Positions 44,433 to 52,907 of a stretch of 61,774 bases of DNA are shown here, piece after piece (the first letter of the stretch is position 1; every line of letters starts with the position of its first letter). The translations under genes and the position numbers were made by a program. The notes beneath the pieces are model-generated. The model worked only from the letters and a program-made list of their open reading frames with translations, was not told where the DNA came from and did no database searches. This DNA is from Lachnospiraceae bacterium. Lineage in GTDB: Bacteria; Bacillota; Clostridia; Lachnospirales; Lachnospiraceae. The stretch covers positions 4,754-66,527 of the forward strand of contig JAFLTH010000005.1 in NCBI GenBank assembly GCA_022510525.1. Direction: 5' to 3'.

Positions 44433-46520
44433 CTATTTAGCAATAACTTTCCTGTTCCTTAATAATATTCCTCCGATACCTAAGAGTACAAGTCCAACTA
44501 CCATAAGTATTAACACTTCTGCAACCGACACACTCTCCTTATACAATATCGGAAACACCTTTTCAATCCTCTCAGGATAAAGTGACACCGCCACACTGAC
44601 CGCATTATTTATAAAATGCATCATCATAGACGGATAAATGCTCCCTGTCTTATATGCCACATAGCAAAGCACCAGTCCCAAAAGCCCCGTCGGGATAAAC
44701 TTCACCAGACTCATATGATAGATTCCAAATAACACCGCTACAATCGTAATCGCCGTAGATACACGGTATCTTGCTTTCATGGAATTGTATATAAGTCCGC
44801 GAAACAGCATTTCCTCACAGATGGCAGGCGCCAGAGCTATAACAAAGAATACGCTAAACACATTACCGTCCATTATTGTCGAAAAAGTCAGTTCTACATT
44901 TTCAGCACTCTGCGGAAACAGGGAAACCAGAATCAATGATAATACCATATTTATAGGATACATTCCAAGTATCACGAAAAACGCGCCTATGAAGCTCATA
45001 ATTCCGGTCTTATGAAAGCCATATGTCAGGCATATGTCCTTTTTTGTATAAAGTACAACCGCAAGCGGCACAAGCAGTAAAATAAGCTGAGTTCCAAACA
45101 CACCCCAAAGGCCGAATTTAAGCTGGAGCATACTTCCTGCATAAAGCACCAGTACGATACTAAGCGCAACCACAAACCAGACATCTGATACGGTAGGCAC
45201 ACCGCCCTTTTTCAGATTCTCACGTTTTTCAAACAGCTGCAGCCCACCTTTCCCGTCACTAAACAGTATTGATTCGCTATCATAAATCTTACTTAAGAAT
45301 AAAATAGCAAATACGGCATAGGCGACATTGCTTATAAGCACAACCGCAATTATTGTATAGTCGATTTTGAAAATCAACATATTTTTAATAAGCAAACATA
45401 TGTTTGCTACTGGTATCATTGCCATTGTTTGTGTCAACTCTATATTCGGAATGAATCCGATATAGCCTGTAAACATAACTACCAGAGTCAACGGAGTTAT
45501 ATAATTATTGGCCTCCTTATAGCTTTTTGCAAAGGAAGTCACACACATGGTAACCGCGCTTATAAAAAGAGAAAATGCAAAAATTGCCAGAATTCCTACC
45601 AAAATTGCCGGATAAAATTTGGCCATATCAAGGCCTGCGGTATCGGTCTGCATATCCATGATCTTATACAAATAAAAAGCAATCCCGCCCATTGAAATAA
45701 TATTTAGCAGTGCAGAAATCATACCGATTATCGCAACCGTTATAAACTTTGAAACTATAAGCTGTCTGTTGGTTACCGGAAGTGTCAGAATCGTTTCCAG
45801 GGTTCCCCTTTCGCGCTCTCCCGCCGTTGTGTCAATGGCAGGATACATAGTTCCCATAAGCAGGCTTATTATCAGCATAAACGGCAGGACCGAACCCATT
45901 ATGCTGCCCAATGACTGCTCACTGCTTGCAGTATCCTTATTTTCATAATGTACAGGCTCCAATATTTCATGTATGTCCAGTCCGGCATCTTTAATCTTGG
46001 CCTGTGTAAGCTCTTCAAGATAATCGTCAAACACATCCATAACTATGTTCATTGCATAAGCGGAATTTGTTACGGAGGATATATAGTAAACATCATAGTT
46101 AAGCTTTCCTTCCTGCATTGTCCCGAGTATGTATACATCAAGTTCTTCGGCCTCCAGTGCAGCTTTATAATCATCTATGCTTTCCGCATCTAATATTGTA
46201 ATTGTGTATACATTCCCCTCATCATTGTCCTCCGCCCTATCTTCCGTATCGACTTCACCCCGGCTTCCTTTATCTCTCCACTTATCATTATTTTCAGTCA
46301 GCTTGTGCAAAAAGGCACCGTCATCCTCCGCCTCTATGGCAATCCTGTAGTTCTGTGCTGCCATACCGGATGAAACCATTGCCATTACCTGCATTGCTCC
46401 TATGAAAATAAGAGGATAAAGAATTACAGGTACAACCAGCATCATGACAACTGTTTTTTTATCCCGGAGAACATCCAGCATTTCTTTTTTAACCAAGGTT
46501 TGTATAATCTTAGTGTTCAT
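44433..46520 (-). CDS. ABC-2 permease fused to a CPBP-type membrane protease
   Basis: The 695-residue protein has two parts. Residues 1 to ~410 are a NatB-like ABC-2 permease with an N-terminal helix, a large extracytoplasmic domain (about 55-190) and five to six membrane helices. Residues ~430-695 are a CPBP (Abi) glutamic protease-like domain with CEEMLFRG (568-575), FGIYH (H602) and HFINN (H635). CPBP enzymes include CAAX prenyl proteases and bacteriocin-immunity proteins. The fusion implies that exported material is cleaved or that the domain serves in immunity. It overlaps the ATPase gene by 11 bp. Confidence 0.88.
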   Translation of the reverse strand: MNTKIIQTLVKKEMLDVLRDKKTVVMMLVVPVILYPLIFIGAMQVMAMVSSGMAAQNYRIAIEAEDDGAFLHKLTENNDKWRDKGSRGEVDTEDRAEDNDEGNVYTITILDAESIDDYKAALEAEELDVYILGTMQEGKLNYDVYYISSVTNSAYAMNIVMDVFDDYLEELTQAKIKDAGLDIHEILEPVHYENKDTASSEQSLGSIMGSVLPFMLIISLLMGTMYPAIDTTAGERERGTLETILTLPVTNRQLIVSKFITVAIIGMISALLNIISMGGIAFYLYKIMDMQTDTAGLDMAKFYPAILVGILAIFAFSLFISAVTMCVTSFAKSYKEANNYITPLTLVVMFTGYIGFIPNIELTQTMAMIPVANICLLIKNMLIFKIDYTIIAVVLISNVAYAVFAILFLSKIYDSESILFSDGKGGLQLFEKRENLKKGGVPTVSDVWFVVALSIVLVLYAGSMLQLKFGLWGVFGTQLILLLVPLAVVLYTKKDICLTYGFHKTGIMSFIGAFFVILGMYPINMVLSLILVSLFPQSAENVELTFSTIMDGNVFSVFFVIALAPAICEEMLFRGLIYNSMKARYRVSTAITIVAVLFGIYHMSLVKFIPTGLLGLVLCYVAYKTGSIYPSMMMHFINNAVSVAVSLYPERIEKVFPILYKESVSVAEVLILMVVGLVLLGIGGILLRNRKVIAK

Positions 46521-47289
46521 CTGCCATGCCCTCCTTTACGATCAGTTCGGAAAAGACATCCCGCAGATTATCTTTGCCAAGCTCATACTTCAGCTCCCCA
46601 GGTGTTCCTTCGCTTATGATCTTGCCCTGATGTATCATAATGATCCTGTCACATAGATACTCAGCCTCCTCCATATAGTGGGTTGAATACAGTATGGTCT
46701 TTCCGGCCTCACGCTCTTTTTTCATAAAATCAATAATTGCGGCGCTGCTAAGTATATCCAGCCCAAGCGTCGGCTCGTCAAAAATATAGACCTCAGGATT
46801 ATGTATAAGGCACCTGGCAATGGAAGCACGCTGAGTCTGACCGGTAGAGAGTTTTTCAATCCGGTTGTCTATAAAGTCGTCCATTGAGAGGAGTTCTCTG
46901 ATTTCTTCTATCTTATTTTCCACAGCATCTTTCTCCATGCCATACATCACACCCAGCATCCTTAGAAATTCGCCTGTGGAAAATCTGCCATAGAGTTTTG
47001 TATTGTTGGAAAGGTAGCCTATATGCCTTTTTATCTCTATATCGTCCGTAATCTCTTTATCACCTATCCGTATGCTGACAATTCCGCTTGTAGGCTTCAT
47101 AAGTTTGGACATCATTCGCAACAGAGTAGTCTTTCCGGCCCCGTTTGGACCAAGGATTCCGACTATTTCTCCCCGTCCGATTGTTAACGAAATTCCGTCC
47201 ACCGCGTTGATATCGACTTTTTTACTCTTTTTCTCGTTTCTGGTAAAGGTTTTTACCAGGTTGTCAGCCATGATCCTATTTTCATTCAT
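46510..47289 (-). CDS. ABC transporter ATP-binding protein (NatA-like)
   Basis: The 259-residue ATPase has Walker A GPNGAGKTTLLR, signature LSTGQTQRASIA and Walker B VYIFDEPTLGLD. It pairs with the fused permease downstream. The start at 47289 has AAGGAG ten bases upstream. It lies 4 bp after the DUF6773-like gene, so the HTH-membrane protein-ATPase-permease genes form one operon. The closest known systems are NatAB-type sodium or peptide exporters. Confidence 0.9.
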   Translation of the reverse strand: MNENRIMADNLVKTFTRNEKKSKKVDINAVDGISLTIGRGEIVGILGPNGAGKTTLLRMMSKLMKPTSGIVSIRIGDKEITDDIEIKRHIGYLSNNTKLYGRFSTGEFLRMLGVMYGMEKDAVENKIEEIRELLSMDDFIDNRIEKLSTGQTQRASIARCLIHNPEVYIFDEPTLGLDILSSAAIIDFMKKEREAGKTILYSTHYMEEAEYLCDRIIMIHQGKIISEGTPGELKYELGKDNLRDVFSELIVKEGMADEH

Positions 47290-47293
47290 AAGG

Positions 47294-47806
47294 TTAAGTC
47301 TCCTTATCATCTTCTTTTTCCAGACTTTTCACACGCTTTTTATATATAGATACACAAAATGTAAGCGCCATAAAGCAAAATCCAAAGCAGCACAAGCCTA
47401 AGATTATTCCTACAATTGCTGCGTCATATATCTCATTAGAACTCATATAAGATAACGTAAAATTAAAAACTCCTACCACAACTCCGGCAAATAAACTTGC
47501 AAATAAATTAACGGCGGGGGTGGGGGAAAGTCTTCTATCCCATAGTCCGTTTCTTATACAATCAATGCCAATATAAAGTGCCAGACACGTAAAAACAACC
47601 CATTCACCAATAAAATACTTCCAATCCAGCTTTCCATATGCTAATGACTGTATTATCATTGACGCAAACAGCCCCCAGAATGCCAGCCAGCATCCGTTAT
47701 GCTCAATCTTAAGCATTTTCTGTTCCTGCATTTCATCTAAATTATTCTTTAATTTACGTTTTACTTTAGTATTGGCTGTTTCACTATTCACTGACTTCTT
47801 CATCAT
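47294..47806 (-). CDS. DUF6773-like membrane protein
   Basis: From the ATG at 47806 (GGAGG six bases upstream) the protein has 170 residues. A charged N-terminal helix (about 1-40) is followed by four hydrophobic helices with FWGLFASMIIQSLAYG and SLFAGVVVGVFNFTLSY. It resembles small membrane proteins (DUF6773) that sit beside Xre-type regulators in Lachnospiraceae. Function unknown. It overlaps the regulator gene by 23 bp. Earlier in-frame starts overlap the regulator further and lack a ribosome-binding site. Confidence 0.7.
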   Translation of the reverse strand: MMKKSVNSETANTKVKRKLKNNLDEMQEQKMLKIEHNGCWLAFWGLFASMIIQSLAYGKLDWKYFIGEWVVFTCLALYIGIDCIRNGLWDRRLSPTPAVNLFASLFAGVVVGVFNFTLSYMSSNEIYDAAIVGIILGLCCFGFCFMALTFCVSIYKKRVKSLEKEDDKET

Positions 47807-48005
47807 TATCATCCTCCCAAAATAATTCGTCAAGCGTTCTGTTAAGTACACGGCATATGGAGCGGCAGAGCTTGATTGTCGGATTATATTCTCCCTTTTC
47901 AATCGCATTTATTGTCTGTCTGGATACTCCGACAGCTTCCGCTAAATCTTTCTGCGTCATATCCTTATGTGCCCTTGCCGCTTTAATTGCAAGATTTTTA
48001 GACAT
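47784..48005 (-). CDS. Xre-family HTH transcriptional regulator
   Basis: This 73-residue protein is essentially one Cro/C1-type helix-turn-helix domain (KDMTQKDLAEAVGVSRQTINAIEKG), followed by PTIKLCRSICRVLNRTLDELF. It begins the four-gene ABC/CPBP operon and probably controls it, as such YozG-like regulators do. The upstream stretch 48006-48305 is AT-rich with a TTGACA at about 48131, plus the terminator at 48201. No clear operator was identified. Confidence 0.85.
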   Translation of the reverse strand: MSKNLAIKAARAHKDMTQKDLAEAVGVSRQTINAIEKGEYNPTIKLCRSICRVLNRTLDELFWEDDNDEEVSE

Positions 48006-48200
48006 TACATCACCTCATTAAAAGCTTACGAAACACAATTTAGTTATACAATACTTCTTATAATACAAGTAATGAAAGTCACTAAATCGCTATGTTCTGG
48101 GAATAGATTAATACTAATATTACATTTTGTCAAGTATATTTTACCATAATTATTATATATTTTACTTTTATAGATCAAAAACTTAAAAGAGTAAAATTTA

Positions 48201-48244
48201 AAAACCCTGATAAATCCTGAAACAGGTTTCTTTATCCGGGTTTT
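48201..48244 (-). terminator. Terminator after the G3E/YcgQ fusion gene
   Basis: AAAACCCTGATAAA and TTTATCCGGGTTTT form a 14-base stem with one mismatch. A CCTG/CAGG pair lies inside, and T-rich sequence follows on the leftward strand. It lies about 60 bp past the stop at 48306. Confidence 0.75.
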
Positions 48245-48305
48245 AAATTTATAATGGCACTATTGATTTTCTATATATTCTACAATTACGGTTGGCAATA
48301 CCGTC

Positions 48306-49235
48306 TCACACAAAACTAATAACCTCTTCCTTAGGCTTCTTGGTCTGCTCGACGCTTATCGCATGCAGCACAGGCCCTTCTCCGTTATAATCCGCAAAGT
48401 ATTCCTTGGATACCTTAGCCGTCACTTTTACCCACTGTCTGTCAGTCAATGTATCCGTCTTGTCATATTCACAGGCAAAACCCAAAAATGCCATGTCGTC
48501 TGCACAGCAGGTCATAGCCATCCTGCCCGGCACAAAATATCCTTTCGGAAAAGTCTTAGGCACAAGTACCATCGCCGTAAACTGCACGGTCTTGCCCTCA
48601 TATCTTCCGATATGGTCCAGCGAATCCAGATACCAGATTCCATAACCCTCGTTATTTAATTCCAGTATCGGTGCGGACAAATCATAAGGCAGATCGTCTT
48701 CCATAATCTCATTGACTTCACCGTTGGAATCCTCAAAAACTATCTCCGCTTTCTGGTTGATTGCCTTGACATTCCTCTTATAGCTGCTTAAATCCTCCAC
48801 ACCGTCGCAACGGTTAAAAATAATCAGCTCCGACTTACGCAGCATCTCGGCAAGCAGAGATTTCATATTGGTGAAATACATCGGGAAAGTGGAAGCATCA
48901 ATTGTAGTTACCTGCTGTTCTACCGTCCAGTGCCAGGGTAGTTTCATATTTTTGTAGTTCCACATCCCGTTATATTCAATGATAATGCGCTCCGGTTTAT
49001 GCTTTTTCTCAATCTCAATCAGATGCTGTGAATTAAAATCTTCTTCATTTTCTATGAGTTCCAACACTGTTCTGCTCTTTTTAAGAAGCTCCTCATCATA
49101 TTCAATTTCCCCTTCTTCACACAGAATGAGCAGAGTCGTGCCTCGAATCTGAAAGTATGGCTGTGCCAGCGTGTAAGTAATAAACTCGGTTTTACCGCTC
49201 TCAAGAAAACCATTGATAACATATACCGGTTTCAT
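48306..49235 (-). CDS. G3E GTPase fused to a YcgQ/DUF1980-like C-terminal domain
   Basis: The 309-residue protein begins with a CobW-type P-loop NGFLESGKT (9-16) and has NRCDG (141-145) as G4. The metal-binding CxCC motif of true CobW/ZNG1 proteins is replaced by CEEGEIEYD (39-47). The C-terminal ~95 residues (GKTVQFTAMVLVPKTFPKGYF, TCCADDMAFLGFACEY) resemble the C-terminal domain of YcgQ (TIGR03943/DUF1980). YcgQ normally pairs with the permease YcgR in zinc-starvation regulons. No such permease is present. It follows the His-rich GTPase gene by 13 bp. A metal-related role is inferred. Confidence 0.78.
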   Translation of the reverse strand: MKPVYVINGFLESGKTEFITYTLAQPYFQIRGTTLLILCEEGEIEYDEELLKKSRTVLELIENEEDFNSQHLIEIEKKHKPERIIIEYNGMWNYKNMKLPWHWTVEQQVTTIDASTFPMYFTNMKSLLAEMLRKSELIIFNRCDGVEDLSSYKRNVKAINQKAEIVFEDSNGEVNEIMEDDLPYDLSAPILELNNEGYGIWYLDSLDHIGRYEGKTVQFTAMVLVPKTFPKGYFVPGRMAMTCCADDMAFLGFACEYDKTDTLTDRQWVKVTAKVSKEYFADYNGEGPVLHAISVEQTKKPKEEVISFV

Positions 49236-49248
49236 ATTTTTTCACTCC

Positions 49249-50430
49249 TTACTTTTTAAATAAAGCCGCCAGCTTATCCTCTTTTAATTCCGAACCGATA
49301 ACACAGATTTTCCCTGTAACATCGGGTTTTCCGTCTCTGATATCGGATTCCTCCGGAACATAATCAAAGTAAACCCAGTTTCCGCCTCCCGATGAAACCA
49401 TACCCTTGGCACGAAGTACAATACCGTATTCTTCTTCGTGTTCAAGTTCTTTCAGTCTATCAGCAATTTCACTCCTGGTATATGTTGTGGGAGTCTCAAT
49501 ACCCCAGCTTGTGAATATTTCATCTGCGTGGTGGTGATGATGATCATGGTCATGGTCGTGATGATGGTGATGGCCATGTTCGTCATCATGGTGATGATCA
49601 TGCTCGTCATCGTGGTCATGGTGATGATGATGGTCATAATCATCGTCGTGGTCATGGTGGTGATGATGGCTATGTTCATCATCGTGGTGATGGTGATGAT
49701 CGTGCTCGTGCTCACCGTCGTGATCGTGATGATGCCCATGCTCGTGCTCACCGTCGTGATCGTGATGGTGATGATCATGCTCATCCTCATCTTTAAGCGC
49801 CATCACTTCTTTCATTAATTCAGCCTCCAAATCCTTAGCACCCTCAATGGTCTGTAAGATATCCTTTCCATCAAGCTCATCCCAGGGAGTCGTAATAATA
49901 GTAGCCTTGGCATTATGCTCTCTTATCATATCAACACAGGCCGACAACTTCTCCTCATTCAACTTATCGGTTCTGCTAAGTATAATCGTTCCTGCATGTT
50001 CTATCTGATTGACAAAGAACTCTCCGAAGTTCTTAATATACATCTTGCACTTACAAGCATCTACAACGGCAACTGCACTGTTCAGCTCAACGCTCTCGTC
50101 TTTCATAGCTCCCTGAACCGCCTTCATAACATCCGAAAGCTTACCTACTCCCGAAGGTTCGATCACAATCCTTTCCGGTGTATAGGTGGATAAAACTTCC
50201 TTAAGTGAGGTTGCAAAATCACCTACCAGCGAACAACAGATACAGCCGGAATTCATCTCTTTAATCTCTATTCCGGCCTCCTTTAAAAAGCCTCCGTCAA
50301 TGCCGATTTCGCCAAATTCGTTCTCAATCAGAACTACCTTTGTATCCGAAAGTGCCTCTTTTAACAGTTTTTTAATCAATGTAGTCTTGCCGGCTCCAAG
50401 AAAGCCGGACACAATATCAATTTTTGTCAT
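49249..50430 (-). CDS. CobW/ZNG1-type GTPase metallochaperone with His-rich insert
   Basis: The 393-residue protein has P-loop GFLGAGKT (9-16) and the metal-binding GCICC (62-66). A C-terminal CobW_C domain follows the insert. Between residues ~213 and ~301 is a run of about ninety residues made mostly of H, D, E and G. This is much longer than the His-rich tails of most relatives and can bind many metal ions. Such GTPases deliver Zn (or Co/Ni) to metalloenzymes. It is in one operon with the upstream ABC transporter and the downstream YcgQ-like fusion. The DNA is repetitive there (49530-49795). Confidence 0.9.
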   Translation of the reverse strand: MTKIDIVSGFLGAGKTTLIKKLLKEALSDTKVVLIENEFGEIGIDGGFLKEAGIEIKEMNSGCICCSLVGDFATSLKEVLSTYTPERIVIEPSGVGKLSDVMKAVQGAMKDESVELNSAVAVVDACKCKMYIKNFGEFFVNQIEHAGTIILSRTDKLNEEKLSACVDMIREHNAKATIITTPWDELDGKDILQTIEGAKDLEAELMKEVMALKDEDEHDHHHHDHDGEHEHGHHHDHDGEHEHDHHHHHDDEHSHHHHHDHDDDYDHHHHHDHDDEHDHHHDDEHGHHHHHDHDHDHHHHHADEIFTSWGIETPTTYTRSEIADRLKELEHEEEYGIVLRAKGMVSSGGGNWVYFDYVPEESDIRDGKPDVTGKICVIGSELKEDKLAALFKK

Positions 50431-50453
50431 TTTAACGCCTTACCTTTCTAAAT

Positions 50454-51254
50454 TTAATCCAGATTTAACTTTTTCTCCATAACATACCATGTCAGGAAAT
50501 AGAAAATAACACTGTATATCAATCCGGAAATCAAAGCAAATTCCCATCCCACCCCGAAAAGTGATGATGTCAATGAGCCGTTGTTACTTGTTCTGTTTAC
50601 AATAGAAATTGTCATTATATAAATTATGGTAAATATCCGTTGAACAACATAAATACCATAATAGAAACCGAATGATGCAAGTACTTTGTGGTTGGAAGAT
50701 AACTGCCCCAGTGATATACAGGCGGTAACCTTAAGTATTCTGGCAATTACTGTGATAAGTGATGCCACAAATGTCATAAATATCGAAAAACCGGTTACTC
50801 TGCTATAACTGTTTATAATATCCACATAAAATTCCATTGCCTCCTTAAAGCCTCTCATAGCTTCTTCACTGCTGGTAAAAAGAAATACAACAGAAAGATA
50901 TATCAATATGGAATTGCCTACAATCCATATTACGGCTGCAAGCACCTTTGCAATAATGATATGATGCTTATCCACCGGAAGAGTATGCAGCAGATATCCC
51001 TCATCCCCGTATACCGATACATAAAATCTATATATAAGGTATATTATGGTCACGATCATGATAACAAACATACTTATTACATATGTTGCCAGAACCAGCG
51101 TTCCCGTCACCTCTACAAGTTCATTCTCCGAGGAAAACAAGGTCATATGAACCGTTATATATGCAAGTATTGACATAAGAATAAGAAAAATATCCATGGG
51201 AACGAGTAATTTCCATGTTGCCTTAAACTCATATTTCATTAATTTACCTAACAT
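50454..51254 (-). CDS. ABC-2 type permease
   Basis: The 266-residue protein has six to seven hydrophobic helices and begins MLGKLMKYEFKATWKLLVP, as many ABC-2 permeases do. DEGYLLHTLPVDKHHIIIAK is a conserved loop in this group. Its ATPase is encoded just upstream with a 7-bp overlap. The exported substrate is unknown. It precedes the His-rich CobW gene by 23 bp. Confidence 0.8.
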   Translation of the reverse strand: MLGKLMKYEFKATWKLLVPMDIFLILMSILAYITVHMTLFSSENELVEVTGTLVLATYVISMFVIMIVTIIYLIYRFYVSVYGDEGYLLHTLPVDKHHIIIAKVLAAVIWIVGNSILIYLSVVFLFTSSEEAMRGFKEAMEFYVDIINSYSRVTGFSIFMTFVASLITVIARILKVTACISLGQLSSNHKVLASFGFYYGIYVVQRIFTIIYIMTISIVNRTSNNGSLTSSLFGVGWEFALISGLIYSVIFYFLTWYVMEKKLNLD

Positions 51255-51946
51255 GCAAACACCTCCCTGAAGAAACGGTCTATGGTCTTGCCTTCCCTCC
51301 GTCTAATCTCATTAGCCGGTGCATGCAGAATAATATTACCGTATTTTAGAAAAATAACCTCATCCAGAATACTCTCCACATCGGAAATCAGATGTGTGGA
51401 AAGCAATATTGTCGCATTTCTGTTATAATTGCTTACTATCGTATGGAGAATATAGTCTCTGGATGCCGGATCCACACCCGCAATCGGTTCATCCAGAATA
51501 TAAAGCTGCGCATCCCTGCTCATGACCAGAATGAGCTGTACTTTTTCCTTGGTGCCTTTAGACAGATTCTTAAGTCTCTCATTGGGTGGAATCTGAAGCC
51601 TGTGAAGCATATCAAAGGCTCTGTCAACTCTGAAATCCGGATAAAAATCTTCGAAATACCGTACCATTTCAATAACCTTCATACCTGAATGAAGATAGGT
51701 CCTCTCCGGAAGATATGATATTCTGTATTTTGTATCGATTCCGGGTTTTTCTCCGGCAATCAGTATCTCTCCGGCTGTCGGCTCCAGCAAGTCATTCATA
51801 ATCTTTATCAATGTAGTCTTGCCGCTACCGTTAGGTCCAAGCAGACCGATAATCCTGCCGGGCTCCAGATTCAGATTTATCTGATTCAATGCAAGTTTAC
51901 CGCCATATGTCTTGGTAAGCCCCATACATTGTACTATAGGTATCAT
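51248..51946 (-). CDS. ABC transporter ATP-binding protein
   Basis: The 232-residue ATPase has Walker A GPNGSGKTTLIK, signature NLSKGTKEKVQLIL and Walker B LYILDEPIAGVDP. It is of the YtrB/CcmA type that pairs with ABC-2 permeases. The KGTKEKV form of the signature is the YtrB-like variant. It overlaps the permease gene by 7 bp and starts 22 bp after the epimerase gene. Confidence 0.9.
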   Translation of the reverse strand: MIPIVQCMGLTKTYGGKLALNQINLNLEPGRIIGLLGPNGSGKTTLIKIMNDLLEPTAGEILIAGEKPGIDTKYRISYLPERTYLHSGMKVIEMVRYFEDFYPDFRVDRAFDMLHRLQIPPNERLKNLSKGTKEKVQLILVMSRDAQLYILDEPIAGVDPASRDYILHTIVSNYNRNATILLSTHLISDVESILDEVIFLKYGNIILHAPANEIRRREGKTIDRFFREVFAC

Positions 51947-51967
51947 TTAATCATCCTTTCCTTTCTA

Positions 51968-52840
51968 TCATATTGTAATACTGTAAGATGTTTCAAAACT
52001 ATCTCCCGCCGGCAGCTGCTGTCCCCATTTACGTTCTTCCCAGGTACCTTCATAATCCGCATCATCACATCTGCCATACCATGGTTCAATACACACAAAC
52101 GGTGCGTTTTTACCCGGCGGAGACCATACTCCAAAAAGCGGTGCGCCAAACCTGACCGTAAGATAAGGAGTGCCGTCCGGTTTAACCAACGCCACTTCAT
52201 GCGCCTGATCATCCTCTATCACAAGCGCATCATTATCAAATAAGTGTTTATCAATCCACATATACCCGTCTTCAAGTTCATAATCAACTTTACGGTTACT
52301 CATAAGACCATCTTCAAGTATTCCCGCCGTAATCTTTTCTTTAGCATCAAACCGGAGCCTGTAATCTCCCTGTTTTGCATCCTCAGCTATCGGACAGCGG
52401 AATGCCGGATGACCGCCTATTGAAAAATGCAGTACCTTATCTGAGGGATTTTTCACTTTCCATTTTACTATGAGAGTGCTTTCATCAAGCTCATAACCTA
52501 TTTCCAAAAGAAATTCATACGGATACTTCTTTAATGTTTCCTTGTCGGATTTCAAAGAAAACCAGATTTCCTTATTGGTCTGGCTCTTTAACGTAAACTC
52601 CATATCTCTTGCGAAACCATGCTGTCCCATACTAAAAGTTTTGCCTTCACACTTATATTCACCCTTATGTAAAGCTCCCACCAAGGGAAACAGCACCGGA
52701 GAAGTTCTTTTCCAGAATCTTGGATCCGCGTTCCACATATACTCTGTTTCTATGCCGGTCCTTTTCATGGATTTTAACTCGGCGCCCATACTATCCACCT
52801 GTATGGTAATCTGCCCGTTACCAATCTGAAATAATGCCAT
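51968..52840 (-). CDS. Aldose 1-epimerase family protein (LacX-like)
   Basis: The 290-residue beta-sandwich protein has the mutarotase-like motifs QHGFARDMEF, IGGHPAFRCP (with the catalytic-type histidine) and ends CIEPWYGRCDD. This LacX-like subgroup interconverts sugar anomers; the exact substrate is unknown. No sugar operon is adjacent. It may be cotranscribed with the downstream ABC transporter. Confidence 0.88.
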   Translation of the reverse strand: MALFQIGNGQITIQVDSMGAELKSMKRTGIETEYMWNADPRFWKRTSPVLFPLVGALHKGEYKCEGKTFSMGQHGFARDMEFTLKSQTNKEIWFSLKSDKETLKKYPYEFLLEIGYELDESTLIVKWKVKNPSDKVLHFSIGGHPAFRCPIAEDAKQGDYRLRFDAKEKITAGILEDGLMSNRKVDYELEDGYMWIDKHLFDNDALVIEDDQAHEVALVKPDGTPYLTVRFGAPLFGVWSPPGKNAPFVCIEPWYGRCDDADYEGTWEERKWGQQLPAGDSFETSYSITI

Positions 52841-52907
52841 TGACTCCTCCGTTCCGCAACATAGCTTGTACTATTTTTGACTTACCTTTTATTATATATC
52901 ATAATTT

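Noticed and set aside
48006-48200. Promoter for the HTH operon from the TTGACA near 48131
   Set aside because: The only hexamer at proper spacing is TAATCT, a weak -10, so it was not listed as a feature.
49530-49795. Short-unit repeats that look at first like a CRISPR or minisatellite
   Set aside because: They are in-frame His/Asp/Glu codons of a protein with intact domains on both sides; no spacers.
49438-49818. 126-codon plus-strand open frame made almost only of M, V and I
   Set aside because: It is the complement of the His-rich codons of the CobW gene.
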